This document shows positions 1-8,559 of a stretch of 64,000 nucleotides of DNA, one piece after another (positions within the stretch are counted from its first letter, which is position 1; every line of letters starts with the position of its first letter). Location of the stretch: assembly GCF_001905385.1 (NCBI RefSeq), contig NZ_LIPF01000007.1, positions 124,001 to 188,000 of the forward strand. Reading direction: 5' to 3'. The stretch is from Streptomyces sp. CB02414 (GTDB lineage: Bacteria > Actinomycetota > Actinomycetes > Streptomycetales > Streptomycetaceae). The position numbers and the translations under genes are program-made. The notes under the pieces are model-generated. The model saw only the letters and a list, made by a program, of their open reading frames with translations, was not told the origin of the DNA and searched no databases.

Positions 1-426
1 CTGGAACTCCATGGTGACGGCGGCCGGCACACCCCGTATCCGCCGCATCCGGGAGCAGGTGACGTACAACTGCAGCTCCGCAGGCCGGCGTTCGATGCGC
101 AGAGCGCGCGGATCGGCGGTGAACCGGAAACGCGTCCAGATCATCTGGTGACCGAACGGGACGAGATAAGCGGCGTGCATCAGCAGCGCGGGCGCCTGCC
201 GGACCGTCTCGCACAGCAGCAGCGGATCGTACCGGGTGCGGCTGGTCCGGTAGAAACTGTGACTGCGCGGCCACTGGGCACTGACGGTGAAATCGTCGGC
301 CCCGGTTCGCTGCCAACCGGTTAAGAACACCTCGGAGACCGCGGCGCGGTGCACGTACTCCCTGGGAACGGTAGAGGTCAGGACCGCGGGTGGAGCCTCG
401 CCGGCGCGTTCGGCGGATCTGAGCAT
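1..426 (-). CDS. AfsA-like gamma-butyrolactone biosynthesis protein (N-terminal part, runs off window)
   Basis: The reading frame starts at ATG 426 on the minus strand behind a GGGAG ribosome-binding site five bases upstream, and is still open at base 1. The visible part includes VPREYVHRAAVSEVFLTGW near residue 20 and then FTVSAQWPRSHSFY, the hallmark start of the first A-factor-biosynthesis hotdog domain, followed by LLLCETVRQAPALLMHAAYL and VPFGHQMIWTRF. In this family (AfsA, ScbA, BarX type) the enzyme condenses a beta-ketoacyl thioester with dihydroxyacetone phosphate to make the butyrolactone precursor. It faces the receptor gene at 683, the usual arrangement of a signal synthase with its receptor. 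No frameshift is seen in this part; the second hotdog repeat lies outside the window, so intactness is unknown. Confidence 0.9.
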   Translation of the reverse strand, partial: MLRSAERAGEAPPAVLTSTVPREYVHRAAVSEVFLTGWQRTGADDFTVSAQWPRSHSFYRTSRTRYDPLLLCETVRQAPALLMHAAYLVPFGHQMIWTRFRFTADPRALRIERRPAELQLYVTCSRMRRIRGVPAAVTMEFQ

Positions 427-682
427 GATCACTCCCAGAAGAGAGGAAGCCCAAAAGGGCACGAGGTGCGGGCCACGTAAAAATAAGGGGCGTTCTGTTT
501 CTCTGTCGAGGGTCTTGGCCATGATCCCTATGCTCCCCCCCGCCGACCAGGCACGATCCGCGAGGACAGCATCCGCTCCACACCGCACCAGCAGGCACAC
601 CACAACGGCATGCGGCCCCCAGGATTTGCCCGCACCCCCCTCGGGGGAAGATAGTGAGTGTTTGGTTTTTTACGGAGGTACC
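427..682. promoter_or_regulatory. Divergent promoter region between AfsA-like gene and butyrolactone receptor
   Basis: This 256-base gap separates the two divergent starts and must hold both promoters. It has AT-rich patches near 478-500 and 655-672 that stand out from the GC-rich surroundings. Butyrolactone receptors normally bind palindromic autoregulatory elements here. I looked for one and found no convincing palindrome, so the operator is inferred from the gene arrangement only. Confidence 0.45.
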
Positions 683-1315
683 GTGGCAACGCGCAGAGTG
701 AAGCAGCCCCGGGCACTGCGGACCCGGGAGTCCATCGTGCAGGCCGCGGCCCAGGTCTTCGACGAGCTCGGCTACAGCGGATCGAGCATCGCCAAGATCG
801 TGGAGCGGTGCGGGACCACTCCGGGCGCGGTCTACTTCCACTTCAAATCGAAGGAAGCACTGGCCGACGCCGTGATGGAGGCCCAGTCACGCACCGTCCT
901 GCCGCGCCTGGAGTCACAGCGCCTGCAGCGCGTGGTCGACGCCACCATCGTCTGGGCCCACCAGCTCCAGACCGACCCCCTGCTGCGCGCCGGGGTCCGC
1001 CTCACCAGCGAACGGGGCACCTACCAGGCCCATGTCGGCTCACCGTACGAAACCTGGGTGTCGATCCTCGAAAACGACCTGGAGGAGGCACAGCGCGCAG
1101 GCGAACTCCAGCCCGGCGTCGAGCCCCGGGAACTGGCCGAATTCATCCTCGAGGCATGCACCGGCATACAGATGTACGCCGCCGCCACCACACGCCGCAA
1201 CGACCTCCCGGTCCTGGTGGAACGCATGTGGCGCTACCTGCTCCCGGGCGTGGCAGTACCCGCCATGATCACACAAGTACTCACACGCTCGACATGGACA
1301 CTCGAACCCACATAA
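683..1315 (+). CDS. TetR-family gamma-butyrolactone receptor (ArpA/ScbR-like)
   Basis: I place the start at GTG 683, four bases after a clear GGAGG at 674-678; the frame is open further upstream but that part has no coding character. The 210-residue product begins with a helix-turn-helix typical of ScbR/ArpA/BarA receptors (RALRTRESIVQAAAQVFDEL, then GYSGSSIAKIVERCGTTPGA, YFHFKSKEALADAV). The C-terminal ligand-binding half contains VRLTSERGTY and YETWVSILENDLEEA, both characteristic of butyrolactone receptors rather than generic TetR proteins. Such receptors repress antibiotic or regulatory genes until the lactone binds. The gene lies back to back with the AfsA-like gene and probably represses it and itself. 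Pseudo-receptors that bind antibiotics instead of lactones look similar and cannot be excluded. Confidence 0.92.
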   Translation: MATRRVKQPRALRTRESIVQAAAQVFDELGYSGSSIAKIVERCGTTPGAVYFHFKSKEALADAVMEAQSRTVLPRLESQRLQRVVDATIVWAHQLQTDPLLRAGVRLTSERGTYQAHVGSPYETWVSILENDLEEAQRAGELQPGVEPRELAEFILEACTGIQMYAAATTRRNDLPVLVERMWRYLLPGVAVPAMITQVLTRSTWTLEPT

Positions 1316-1431
1316 CACCCTGCCGAACCCCCGCCCCCCGCCGGACCACGACCCGCAGCAGGCCCGGCAGCCCCCGCCCCCGCTGGCAGCCACCCCGACA
1401 ACCCTTCACCCCCACCACGCACACGACCAAG

Positions 1432-1537
1432 CACACGCGCACGTCCAGACGCACACGCACGCGCACGTCCAGGCGCACACGCACGTACCCGTCCAGACGC
1501 ACACGCACGTACCCGTCCAGACGCACACGCACGTACC
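1432..1537. repeat. 24-bp tandem repeat, about four imperfect copies
   Basis: A unit close to CACACGCACGTACCCGTCCA plus GACG repeats head to tail. The second and third full copies are nearly identical, while the first is shorter and carries GCG in place of TAC. It sits about 120 bases past the end of the receptor gene, in sequence with no recognisable gene on either strand. The strand composition is strongly skewed to C and A. Confidence 0.85.
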
Positions 1538-1623
1538 GGACACACTCCACGACGGACACGCCCTCAAACACCGGACAAACCCAAAGATCAGCCCGCCCGG
1601 CACTCGAAGACGGCCGCCACACC

Positions 1624-1914
1624 TCAGCGCGTCCGGTAACGCACGTACATCACACCACTACCGAAAACCCGCTCCTCGACCAACTCAAGATCGAGCCGCA
1701 CCCCATCAGGAAAAAACCGCCTGCCACCACCAACCACAGTCGTAGTCACAAACAAGTGATACTCATCCACCAAACCCGCCTCAATCGCCTGCGCAGCCAG
1801 CGTCGGACCATCAACCGTCACATCACAATCCGCATCCGCCTTCAGCCTCCGCACCACCTCCGGATCAAAACACCGCACAAGACTCGTCCTCGCACTGGAC
1901 ACCGACTCCAACGT
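1624..1914 (-). pseudogene. RibD-type reductase C-terminal fragment (mosaic relic, part 3)
   Basis: This is the downstream third of a composite frame on the minus strand. Residues such as TLESVSSARTSLVRCFDPEV, CDVTVDGPTLAAQAIEAGLV, and VVGGGRRFFPDGVRLDLELV match the C-terminal half of RibD-domain dihydrofolate-reductase-like proteins common in Streptomyces. The N-terminal half with the NADPH-binding core is absent. Instead the frame is fused without interruption to a piece of an FAD-linked oxidase ending at ...QYGLAT. The fused frame could be translated from GTG 2127 as about 167 residues, but neither half could be enzymatically complete. It is a rearrangement product, not a functional fusion. 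Confidence 0.8.
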
Positions 1915-2115
1915 CGTCGCGAGGCCGTACTGCTGGGTCGCCCGGTCGACGTCCCGCAGCAGGCATCCCGAACCGGCGTGCGCGAGACGGGCGGCCGGGT
2001 CAACGGTGACCCGGCGCATGCGCGACATGTCGAGTGTCAACCCGCCGTCGGCGAGTGCCGTTCCGGCGATGTTGTGGCCTCCGCCCTTGATACTCAGCAG
2101 CAGGCCGTGGTCCGC
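1915..2115 (-). pseudogene. FAD-linked oxidase (BBE-type) fragment (mosaic relic, part 2)
   Basis: About 67 residues of the FAD-binding PCMH fold are preserved: LSIKGGGHNIAGTALADGGL, LDMSRMRRVTVDPAARLAHA, and GSGCLLRDVDRATQQYGLAT. These correspond to the flavin-binding stretch of berberine-bridge-like oxidoreductases. The real gene would extend several hundred residues on both sides. Upstream it joins directly to the end of a LuxR-type protein (RGQCLVHLA then ADHG), and downstream to a RibD fragment (GLAT then TLESV). The clean in-frame joints suggest deletions between unrelated genes. Confidence 0.8.
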
Positions 2116-2857
2116 GGCGAGGTGCACCAGGCACTGGCCACGATATGGCTTGAGGTCCTGCTACGTGGCGCACCAACGGCTCAGCGCGAACGTCCGCTCC
2201 TGCATGCGGCGGAGGCCGAAGATCCCGCGGCAGGCGAGGATCACGGCACAGCAGACGATTCCGGCGGCGATCGGCGACACCCGCCCGGTTGTCACCGCCA
2301 CCATCGTCTCGTCCAGCATCGTCAGGCCCTGCGCCGCCCGGCCCTGCGCGACCAGCGCCTTGCCCTGCCCCAACCCCCGAACGCCCGGAGATCGGCGTCG
2401 TCGCACCGGTCGGCGATCTCGGTGATCTCCGCGAACAAGCGGCGGGCAGCCTCGGGCTCGCCACATCCAGCGTCCGAAGGGCGCGCAGGGATGCGCAGAT
2501 ACCCCTGCTCCACGCAGTCCAGCGGCGTGTCCTCAAGCATGTGCCGCGCCCGTGCCAGCCATCCACCGCCGCATGTCCGCTCGCCGTGGAGGACGAGCGT
2601 GAGCCCGGTCCAGAAGGCACACCGTACGGCCGATGCCGCGTCCCCCTGGGCCAGGAATGCGTGGTGGGCACGCTTCCAAGTCTCGGTCGCAGCGTCGACG
2701 GACCCGATCAGGTATGCCGCCCGCGCGCCATCCGGACCAGATCATCGGCCGTCAGCGGGGCCTGCTGCTCGGCGGCCGACAGCTGCTCAGACGCTTCCCG
2801 CCACGCCAGCCGCTCGTACGCCTCTCTCCCCTGCACACGTGGATCAACGGCGGTCAT
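2116..2857 (-). pseudogene. LuxR-family TPR regulator remnant (mosaic relic, part 1)
   Basis: Starting at ATG 2857 on the minus strand, the translation MTAVDPRVQGREAYERLAWR continues as a typical helical-repeat LuxR regulator. A two-base surplus near 2720 then shifts the frame. In the next frame ASAVRCAFWTGLTLVLHGER and ARHMLEDTPLDCVEQGYLRI continue the same protein. A second shift near 2390 leads to ALVAQGRAAQGLTMLDETMV and VSPIAAGIVCCAVILACRGI. A TAG stop then interrupts SRWCAT-QDLKPYRGQCLVH, and the homology ends where the FAD-oxidase piece begins. The DNA-binding C-terminus is gone. Three different lesions show it is dead. Confidence 0.8.
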
Positions 2858-3174
2858 GAGTACTCCTGCGAGCAACTAGTCCCTGTGGGCAGCGCACGCG
2901 CTGCGCTGAGCGCAGGTCGCGCCGGAGCCCTGCGCCGAGCCACCTGACCAAGGCCTTCCTGCGGCCTGCGTATCTCTTGGCGATCTCAGGACACCGCTCT
3001 GGATCGCTGGGCACGGACAAGCCTTGGGTTCCTGCACGTCGTTGCTCGAATCGGGTGAGGTGATCCGGCCCGGATGTCTCCTCCCGTTGTGGCGGCATCC
3101 CAAGGGAGAGACCCAGTGCTTTGCTTTTCCGGCCGGTCGCATTCCGCGGTCGCGGTCATTTCAGAAGGGGCATC

Positions 3175-4245
3175 GTGACGGCACAGAGCGAATGGAACGA
3201 TGCGAAGGCCGAGGCCTTCATGGAGAAGGCGCTCGGAGACCTCAGCGGGGCCTTGACCACCGGTTTGTGCCATCTGGGCGACCGGCTGGACCTGTTCAAG
3301 GATCTCGCAGCAAACGGCCCCGCAGGCAGCCAGGAGCTCGCGGACCGTCTCGACCTGAATGAACGATACGTACGCGAGTGGCTGCGAGGCCTCACCGCCG
3401 CGGGGTATCTGGAAGAACCGGAGTCCGGGCGCTTCACCCTCCCCGCCGAGCACGCCCCCGCCCTGGCCGACGAGTCAGGGCCCATGTTCCTCGGCGGCGT
3501 CTACCAGATGATGCCCGCCGCCCTGGCACCGTACGAACGACTGACCGAGGCGTTCCGGAATGGAGGAGGCGTACGGCAGAGCGAATATCCGGACATCCTG
3601 TGGGACGGCATGAGCCGTTTCACGGGCAGCTGGTTCGAAAGCGTGATGGTCGCCGACTGGCTCGGCACCTTTCCGCACATCGTCGAGAGGCTGGAACGGG
3701 GAATCGACGTTGCGGACGTGGGGTGCGGTGCGGGCCGTGCCCTGATCGTGCTCGCCAAGGCGTTCCCCCGTTCGCGTTTCACGGGGTTCGACAACTTCCC
3801 GGCGCAGGTGGAACGTGCCCGGACGAATGCGGCCGAGGCCGGTGTCGCCGACCGCGTGAACTTCGAGACGGTCGATGCCACCAAGGGACTACCCGAGCGC
3901 TACGACCTCGTCACCACCTTCGACGTCATTCACGACTCGGCGGAACCGAAGCGACTCCTTGCCGCTGTCAGGGCCGCGGTCAAGGATGACGGCGACTACC
4001 TGATGCTCGAGATCAACTGCCACGACCGCCCTCAGGACAATGTGGGTCCTGTTGCATCGATGTTCTACGGACTCAGCGTCTTCTACTGCATGACCACGTC
4101 CCTCTCGAACGGCGGAGCCGGCCTCGGAACGTGCGGGATGCCCGAGGCGGTCGTACGCGGGCTGTGCGCCGAGGCGGGTTTCAGCAGCGTGGTCCGGTCC
4201 ACGGCGGAGGACCCGTTCAACGTTCTGTACGCCGCCAAGCCGTAG
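3175..4245 (+). CDS. SAM-dependent methyltransferase with N-terminal winged helix
   Basis: The start is GTG 3175, four bases after GAAGGGG; the open frame extends upstream without coding character. The 356-residue product has an N-terminal winged-helix dimerisation region (LADRLDLNERYVREWLRGLT, AAGYLEEPESGRFTLPAEHA) as in O-methyltransferases and Rv2258c-like proteins. It is followed by a class I methyltransferase core with DVADVGCGAGRALIVLAKAF (motif I, SAM-binding glycines), the acidic FTGFDN and LVTTFDVIHDS. The C-terminus resembles S30-type methyltransferases of unknown substrate. It is flanked by pseudogenes and stands alone, so the substrate cannot be inferred. The gene looks intact. 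Confidence 0.88.
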   Translation: MTAQSEWNDAKAEAFMEKALGDLSGALTTGLCHLGDRLDLFKDLAANGPAGSQELADRLDLNERYVREWLRGLTAAGYLEEPESGRFTLPAEHAPALADESGPMFLGGVYQMMPAALAPYERLTEAFRNGGGVRQSEYPDILWDGMSRFTGSWFESVMVADWLGTFPHIVERLERGIDVADVGCGAGRALIVLAKAFPRSRFTGFDNFPAQVERARTNAAEAGVADRVNFETVDATKGLPERYDLVTTFDVIHDSAEPKRLLAAVRAAVKDDGDYLMLEINCHDRPQDNVGPVASMFYGLSVFYCMTTSLSNGGAGLGTCGMPEAVVRGLCAEAGFSSVVRSTAEDPFNVLYAAKP

Positions 4246-4328
4246 GCGTCCACGGATCCATGGGCGCGCAAGAGCCTGTGCCCGTGAGCTACAGACAAAG
4301 GGGCTCCGGTCGTATCTCGCCGGATCGG

Positions 4329-4410
4329 TCAGGCCTCGGCGCCCGTCTTGCGGCGGTGGGCGACGAGCACGACGCCGGCGCCGAGGACGAGCACCGCACC
4401 GCCCGGGCCC
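4329..4410 (-). pseudogene. C-terminal membrane-anchor remnant of a surface protein
   Basis: Read on the minus strand, the stretch ending in a stop at 4329 gives GPGGAVLVLGAGVVLVAHRR followed by KTGAEA. This is the hydrophobic-plus-basic tail common at the C-terminus of Streptomyces cell-wall or membrane anchored proteins. Nothing upstream belongs to such a protein, because an MFS gene on the opposite strand starts there. It is either a remnant or chance. Confidence 0.35.
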
Positions 4411-5012
4411 GACGGCTTCGCGATGATCAGCCTCGCCCTCGGCACGATCGGCATGTTCGGCGCGGCGGCGGCACCGTCGGCGACCGTGATGGGCGCCTTC
4501 CGCCTTGTCACCGGCATCGGTGTCGGAGCCATCCTGGCCAGCACCAACGTGATCGCCAGTGAGTTCTCGAACGCCAGGAACCGCGGTCTGGCCATCGGCA
4601 TCTGCACCGCCGGATACGGGGTCGGGGCCACCGCCGCGAGCCTGGTCGCCAAGGCCACCGTGGGCGGCGACTGGCGGATCGTCTTCTACGCCGGCGGTGT
4701 CGGGACCCTGCTCGCCCTGATCGTCATCGCCCTCATCCTGCCCGAGTCGGTCGCCTTCCTCGAGCAGCGCCGTCCAAGCCACGCGCTGGAGCGGATCAAC
4801 CGGACACTGGCCCGGATGCGGAGTCCGTCACGGACGCCGACCTCGACCAGGCGGCCGCCACCCGGCTGGGCCCCGAACGGGCCGGCTCGGGATGGCTCAA
4901 ACAGTTGCTGACCCCGACGATCCTGCTCTGGCTCGTCTTCATCACGATCATGTTCGGCTTCTACTTCGTCAACAGCTGGACCCCCAAGCTCCTGGTCGAG
5001 CCCGGCGCCGCC
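4411..5012 (+). pseudogene. MFS transporter fragment (aromatic acid:H+ symporter type)
   Basis: The frame reads FAMISLALGTIGMFGAAAAP, then GAFRLVTGIGVGAILASTNV, IASEFSNARNRGLAIGICTA and DWRIVFYAGGVGTLLALIVI. This is transmembrane segments 3 to 6 of an MFS carrier of the AAHS group (PcaK/BenK/VanK), which import aromatic acids. The first two helices and start codon are missing. Near 4820 the frame shifts: SVTDADLDQAAATRLGPERA and LLTPTILLWLVFITIMFGFY (helix 7) continue in another frame. Homology stops at about 5012 after NSWTPKLLVE, so the last five helices are lost as well. It cannot make a transporter. Confidence 0.8.
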
Positions 5013-5459
5013 TCGACGTCTTGTGGGCCCTCCTACGCGACCAGCGGACCTTCGCCGCCGAGCCGCCTCAACGCGGCCTTGCAACGGCATAGCACGGTCA
5101 CAGTCCGCTACCGACGTCCTAGACAAACCTGATCGGGAATCACTGACCCATGGCGTACTGTCATCGATCTGTCCGTGGCGGGCACCGGCTTCCCGGTACA
5201 AGGCCGGGCACGGCACCGGCAGACCCGAGGCTGCTGGTGGAAGCCGGAGAGGTCGGCAGGCACGCGGATCCACCGAGCACCGCCGGGCCCCTTCCAGAGG
5301 GCGTTGGCGGCGAGGGCCTCGAGCGGGACAACGGTCATCGGTCGGCCGACCACTCGGCGGGAACCAAGAGCGATCATCTCGTTCGGACTCGCCCGCTCGG
5401 GCGCCGCAGCCCGCCGGGCAACTTCGGCACCCGCTTGTCCTCGCCGTGCTCTCTCCGGC
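5013..5459. other. No recognisable gene
   Basis: The stretch between the broken MFS gene and the tautomerase-YHS gene has open frames on both strands, but none shows a recognisable family, a good ribosome-binding site or a codon pattern that stands out. It may be decayed remnants. Confidence 0.5.
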
Positions 5460-6158
5460 TCAGGCAGGGTCCTCCGTCCGCTGGGAGGCAGTGCCGTACT
5501 GTCCGTGCAGCCCGTGTTCGTCGGCGAAGGACCGTCGGCACAGACCGTGGCAGAAGCCGTACAGGACGCCCTCGTACACCAGCGTGGGCGGGGAGTCGGC
5601 GAGGTCGACGCTCATCCCGCACACCGGGTCGATGAGCCGGCCGCGGGTAGCCGGGGGCGCCGAGCGGGCTGGGGCGCCGTCTCCGGGCGGGGCGGTGTCA
5701 CGGTAGGGGCGGGAGATGAGCTCCAAGAGGTCCAGGCTGCTCACGGCCCTGCCGTGGATGCCGATGCCGCCTTCGGAGATGCCGTCGACCAGGACCACGG
5801 CGTCGGGTTCGCGCCGTACCCGGTCGGGGTCGCGGCCGGCGGCCCGCTCCGTCTCCGCCAGGACCCCGGTGACGATCTCCACGGTGTAGCTGCTCATCTC
5901 CTTGCGCCACGACGCCGGGACGGTGACCCGCACCAGGTAGCGGGGCGGGTCCGCCGGGTTCGTCCTCGGGCGCCGGCCGAGGACCCAGGTTGCCGGTTCG
6001 TGCACGAGCACCTGCGTGAGCCTGCGCTGGGCGTCGAGGACCTCGGCGGCGTGGCTGTCGTCCTCGGTCATGAGCGTGTCGATGAGTCGTTGGGCCAGCA
6101 TCTGCCGTCCCTCGTCGCTCAGGGCGTTCCTGGGTACGTACACGTCGATCAGCAGCAT
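5460..6158 (-). CDS. Tautomerase-like protein with C-terminal YHS metal-binding domain
   Basis: The start is ATG 6158 behind GAGGGGAGC; the product is 232 residues. The N-terminal 135 residues (MLLIDVYVPRNALSDEGRQM ... YLVRVTVPASWRKEMSSYTV) resemble the tautomerase/MIF-like fold of small Streptomyces proteins, though the catalytic N-terminal proline of 4-oxalocrotonate tautomerase is not at position 2. After a linker rich in Pro, Ala and Arg comes a YHS domain near residue 175 (LIDPVCGMSVDLADSP, then YGFCHGLCRRSFAD). It has the conserved DPVCGM and a second cysteine pair, probably for metal binding. YHS domains occur in copper and mercury handling proteins. The combination suggests a metal-dependent or metal-sensing role, which is inference. 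It is monocistronic. Confidence 0.75.
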   Translation of the reverse strand: MLLIDVYVPRNALSDEGRQMLAQRLIDTLMTEDDSHAAEVLDAQRRLTQVLVHEPATWVLGRRPRTNPADPPRYLVRVTVPASWRKEMSSYTVEIVTGVLAETERAAGRDPDRVRREPDAVVLVDGISEGGIGIHGRAVSSLDLLELISRPYRDTAPPGDGAPARSAPPATRGRLIDPVCGMSVDLADSPPTLVYEGVLYGFCHGLCRRSFADEHGLHGQYGTASQRTEDPA

Positions 6159-7102
6159 GCGTTGCTCCCCTCGTGCGGCCGGATTCTGGGTGTACCGACC
6201 AGAATTCCCGGTGCGGGGGCGAGCGCCCATCCGCCGCCGGCAGGGTTCACGCCTACTGCGGGCGAAGCAGTCGGCGACGGCATCTGCCGCCGGAGCAGCA
6301 AACCCGGTGGACGCCTCGCGGCCCCGGCCGGCCACAGGACTGGCCGGGCGAGGGGGGAATCGAGCAGCCCGCCGGGCCCGCCACGGCCCTGCATGGGGTG
6401 TACTGCCCACAAGGGTCCTGCTGCACCAGCCGGCACAGCGTGCAGCAAACGGTCAGCAAGCCACCCCGGCGAGGGTGAGGTCATGCAGGGTGCGGTCACG
6501 CTCCGGGCTGCGGTCACGCTCCGAGGGGCGGTACAGCGTCCGCAAACAGTTCAAGGCGCGAACGGTACAGGCGTACCGATGACCACCGGCCGGCAGGGGA
6601 GGCGGAGGCTGCTGTGGACGTCACACGGGGCTCCCTGGTACGGGGGGGGAGGCGAGGAACAACGGTACGAGTTCATGACCGACGAGCCGTTGGAAGACCA
6701 CCCGGCGCTTCGCCTGCTGGAGGCCGTGACACCGGCCCGCCCGGCCATCGCGGCAGCAAGCTGAGTTTCACGGCTGCCTGCCGGCCGTCCCGAGGCGGCT
6801 CGCGCGTCGCCTTTCGGCGGTGCCCCACGCACGAGCGGCTCAAGTGCCTGGCTGTCGGGGAGATTTGCGCCGGAGATGCCGACGGAAGAGGCAGCCGGTC
6901 GGATCGGCTCCCGCGCAGTGGCCAGGTCCGTGGTCGACGCGTTCCTGGAGCCGCGCCTCCACCACCGGCCAATCGGACATCTCCGACATTCACCTGTCAG
7001 ACGCCCGCCCGTCGACGGAGAGTTGCCGACATGTCGCTCACATTCCGTGTGCTCTTGTGATCATGCGGTGTTGTTCCGTCCACTCCCTGAGAGGAGAACC
7101 TC
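6159..7102. other. Intergenic region with a 15-bp direct repeat
   Basis: I recognise no gene in these 944 bases. The only structure that stands out is TGCGGTCACGCTCCG repeated at 6491-6505 and 6509-6523 (period 18). The right-hand end must carry the promoter of the phytase gene. Confidence 0.5.
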
Positions 7103-8404
7103 TTGCGCGCGTTCACAAGACGCCGTTCCGGTGCGGTCGCGGTGGCCGCAACCCTCGCTATCGCGGCGGGTGCGGCATCCGGCACTCCGGCAGGTGCGGC
7201 CGCACCGCCCGAGGTCGTTCCCCGGGCCGAGACCGCCGCGTTGTTCGACGACGACGAGGGCGGCAACGCGAACGCGGACGACCCTGCGATCTGGCGCAAC
7301 CCCGCCGACCCGGACGCCAGTCTCGTCATCGCCACGGCCAAGGAGGGCGGCCTGCGGGTCTACGACCTCGACGCCCGGCAGGTGCAGTCAGTCCCCGCCC
7401 CCGCGGCGCCCGGAGCAGACGACGCTCCCGGCCGCTTCAACAACGTCGACCTGGTGCACGGCACGTCCCTGGGTTCCGGCGCCACGGACCTGGCGGTCGT
7501 CAGCGACCGCGGCAGCGACAAGCTGCGCGTCTACCGCATCGCCGGAGACCAGCCCGACGCCCCCCTCACCGACGTCACGGACCTCTCGGCGCCGTGGATC
7601 TTCTCCGGCTCGCAGGAGGAGGTCAACGAGGAGAGCACCGCCTACGGTCTGGCCACGTACACCGACTCCGCGACCGGCAAGTCCTACGCTCTCGTCAGCC
7701 AGAACGCGACCACCCGCATCGCGCTGCTGGAGCTGTTCACGACGGCAGACGGCACGGTGTCCTACCGGAAGGTCCGCACCTTGGACCTGCCCGCCACCTT
7801 CACGATGCCCGACGGTTCGAAGTGGTCCCCCTGCAGCGACCCCGGCGAAGGCCCCCAGGTCGAGGGCATGGTCGTCGACCCGAAGACCGGCACGCTCTTC
7901 GCCGGGCAGGAGGACGTGGGCATCTGGCGCCTGCCGGCCGATCTCAAGGGCGCTCCCGTCCTGCAGGACAAGGTCCGCGAGTACGGCGTGCCGGCCACGT
8001 ACGACGAGGCGGCCGACGAGTGCGTGGTGGGTGACGACTCCGGCTTCGGCGGTGACCGGCTGTCGGCGGACGTCGAGGGCCTGACCCTGCTGAAGCAGGA
8101 CGACGGGGACGGCTATCTGCTCGCCTCCAGCCAGGGCGACGACACCTTCGTCGCCTACGACCGCGAACGTTCCGACGACTACGAGTACGAGGGTGGCTTC
8201 CAGGTGGGGGCCGCTTCCGAGTCGCTGGACGGCTCCGAGGAGTGCGACGGCGCGGACGTACTCGCCGAGCCTCTCGGCAGCAGGTACCCGAACGGCCTGC
8301 TCGTCGTCCAGGACGGCCACATGGCCCCGGAGGACGGCGACCGCGAGGCCACCGGCTTCAAGTTCGTCGACCTCGCCGACGTCCTGGAGGCGCTCGACGA
8401 CTGA
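7103..8404 (+). CDS. Secreted beta-propeller phytase
   Basis: The start is TTG 7103 preceded by GAGGAGAA at 7090-7097. The 433-residue product begins with a signal peptide (MRAFTRRRSGAVAVAATLAI, then AAGAASGTPAGAAA). The mature part opens with NADDPAIWRNPADPDASLVI and GGLRVYDL, the start of six-bladed alkaline beta-propeller phytases. Family motifs include FNNVDL, LAVVSDRGSDKLRVYRI, QVEGMVVDPKTGTLFAGQED and SADVEGLTLL. Members hydrolyse phytate outside the cell in a calcium-dependent way; many Asp and Glu residues on the predicted face fit that. It ends with FKFVDLADVLEALDD. A hairpin follows 17 bases after the stop. It is likely induced by phosphate limitation, but I see no certain PHO box. 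Confidence 0.92.
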   Translation: MRAFTRRRSGAVAVAATLAIAAGAASGTPAGAAAPPEVVPRAETAALFDDDEGGNANADDPAIWRNPADPDASLVIATAKEGGLRVYDLDARQVQSVPAPAAPGADDAPGRFNNVDLVHGTSLGSGATDLAVVSDRGSDKLRVYRIAGDQPDAPLTDVTDLSAPWIFSGSQEEVNEESTAYGLATYTDSATGKSYALVSQNATTRIALLELFTTADGTVSYRKVRTLDLPATFTMPDGSKWSPCSDPGEGPQVEGMVVDPKTGTLFAGQEDVGIWRLPADLKGAPVLQDKVREYGVPATYDEAADECVVGDDSGFGGDRLSADVEGLTLLKQDDGDGYLLASSQGDDTFVAYDRERSDDYEYEGGFQVGAASESLDGSEECDGADVLAEPLGSRYPNGLLVVQDGHMAPEDGDREATGFKFVDLADVLEALDD

Positions 8405-8420
8405 CAACCGGCCAAGAAGT

Positions 8421-8452
8421 GCGCGGCGGCCCGCACCGGCGGCCCGCCGCGC
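8421..8452 (+). terminator. GC-rich hairpin after phytase gene
   Basis: GCGCGGCGG at 8421-8429 pairs perfectly with CCGCCGCGC at 8444-8452 around a 14-base loop, 17 bases downstream of the phytase stop. There is no U-tract, as is common in Streptomyces. It is a probable transcription terminator. Confidence 0.55.
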
Positions 8453-8559
8453 TCACCGGACGAACGGAGATCCGGGCTCCGGCTCCAAGCGGCCCAGCAC
8501 CGCGCAGAGCAAGCGGGGCGAGTGGGACAAGCAGCAGGCGCCAGCGGTCGTCAAGACCG

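Noticed and set aside
427..682. Autoregulatory element for the butyrolactone receptor
   Set aside because: No palindrome of the expected type was found by eye; a motif scan would be needed, so no specific site is claimed.
658..2859. A 733-codon open frame on the plus strand
   Set aside because: It runs out of phase through the receptor gene and antisense to the mosaic remnants; composition is Arg/Pro-rich with no family, as expected of a shadow in GC-rich DNA.
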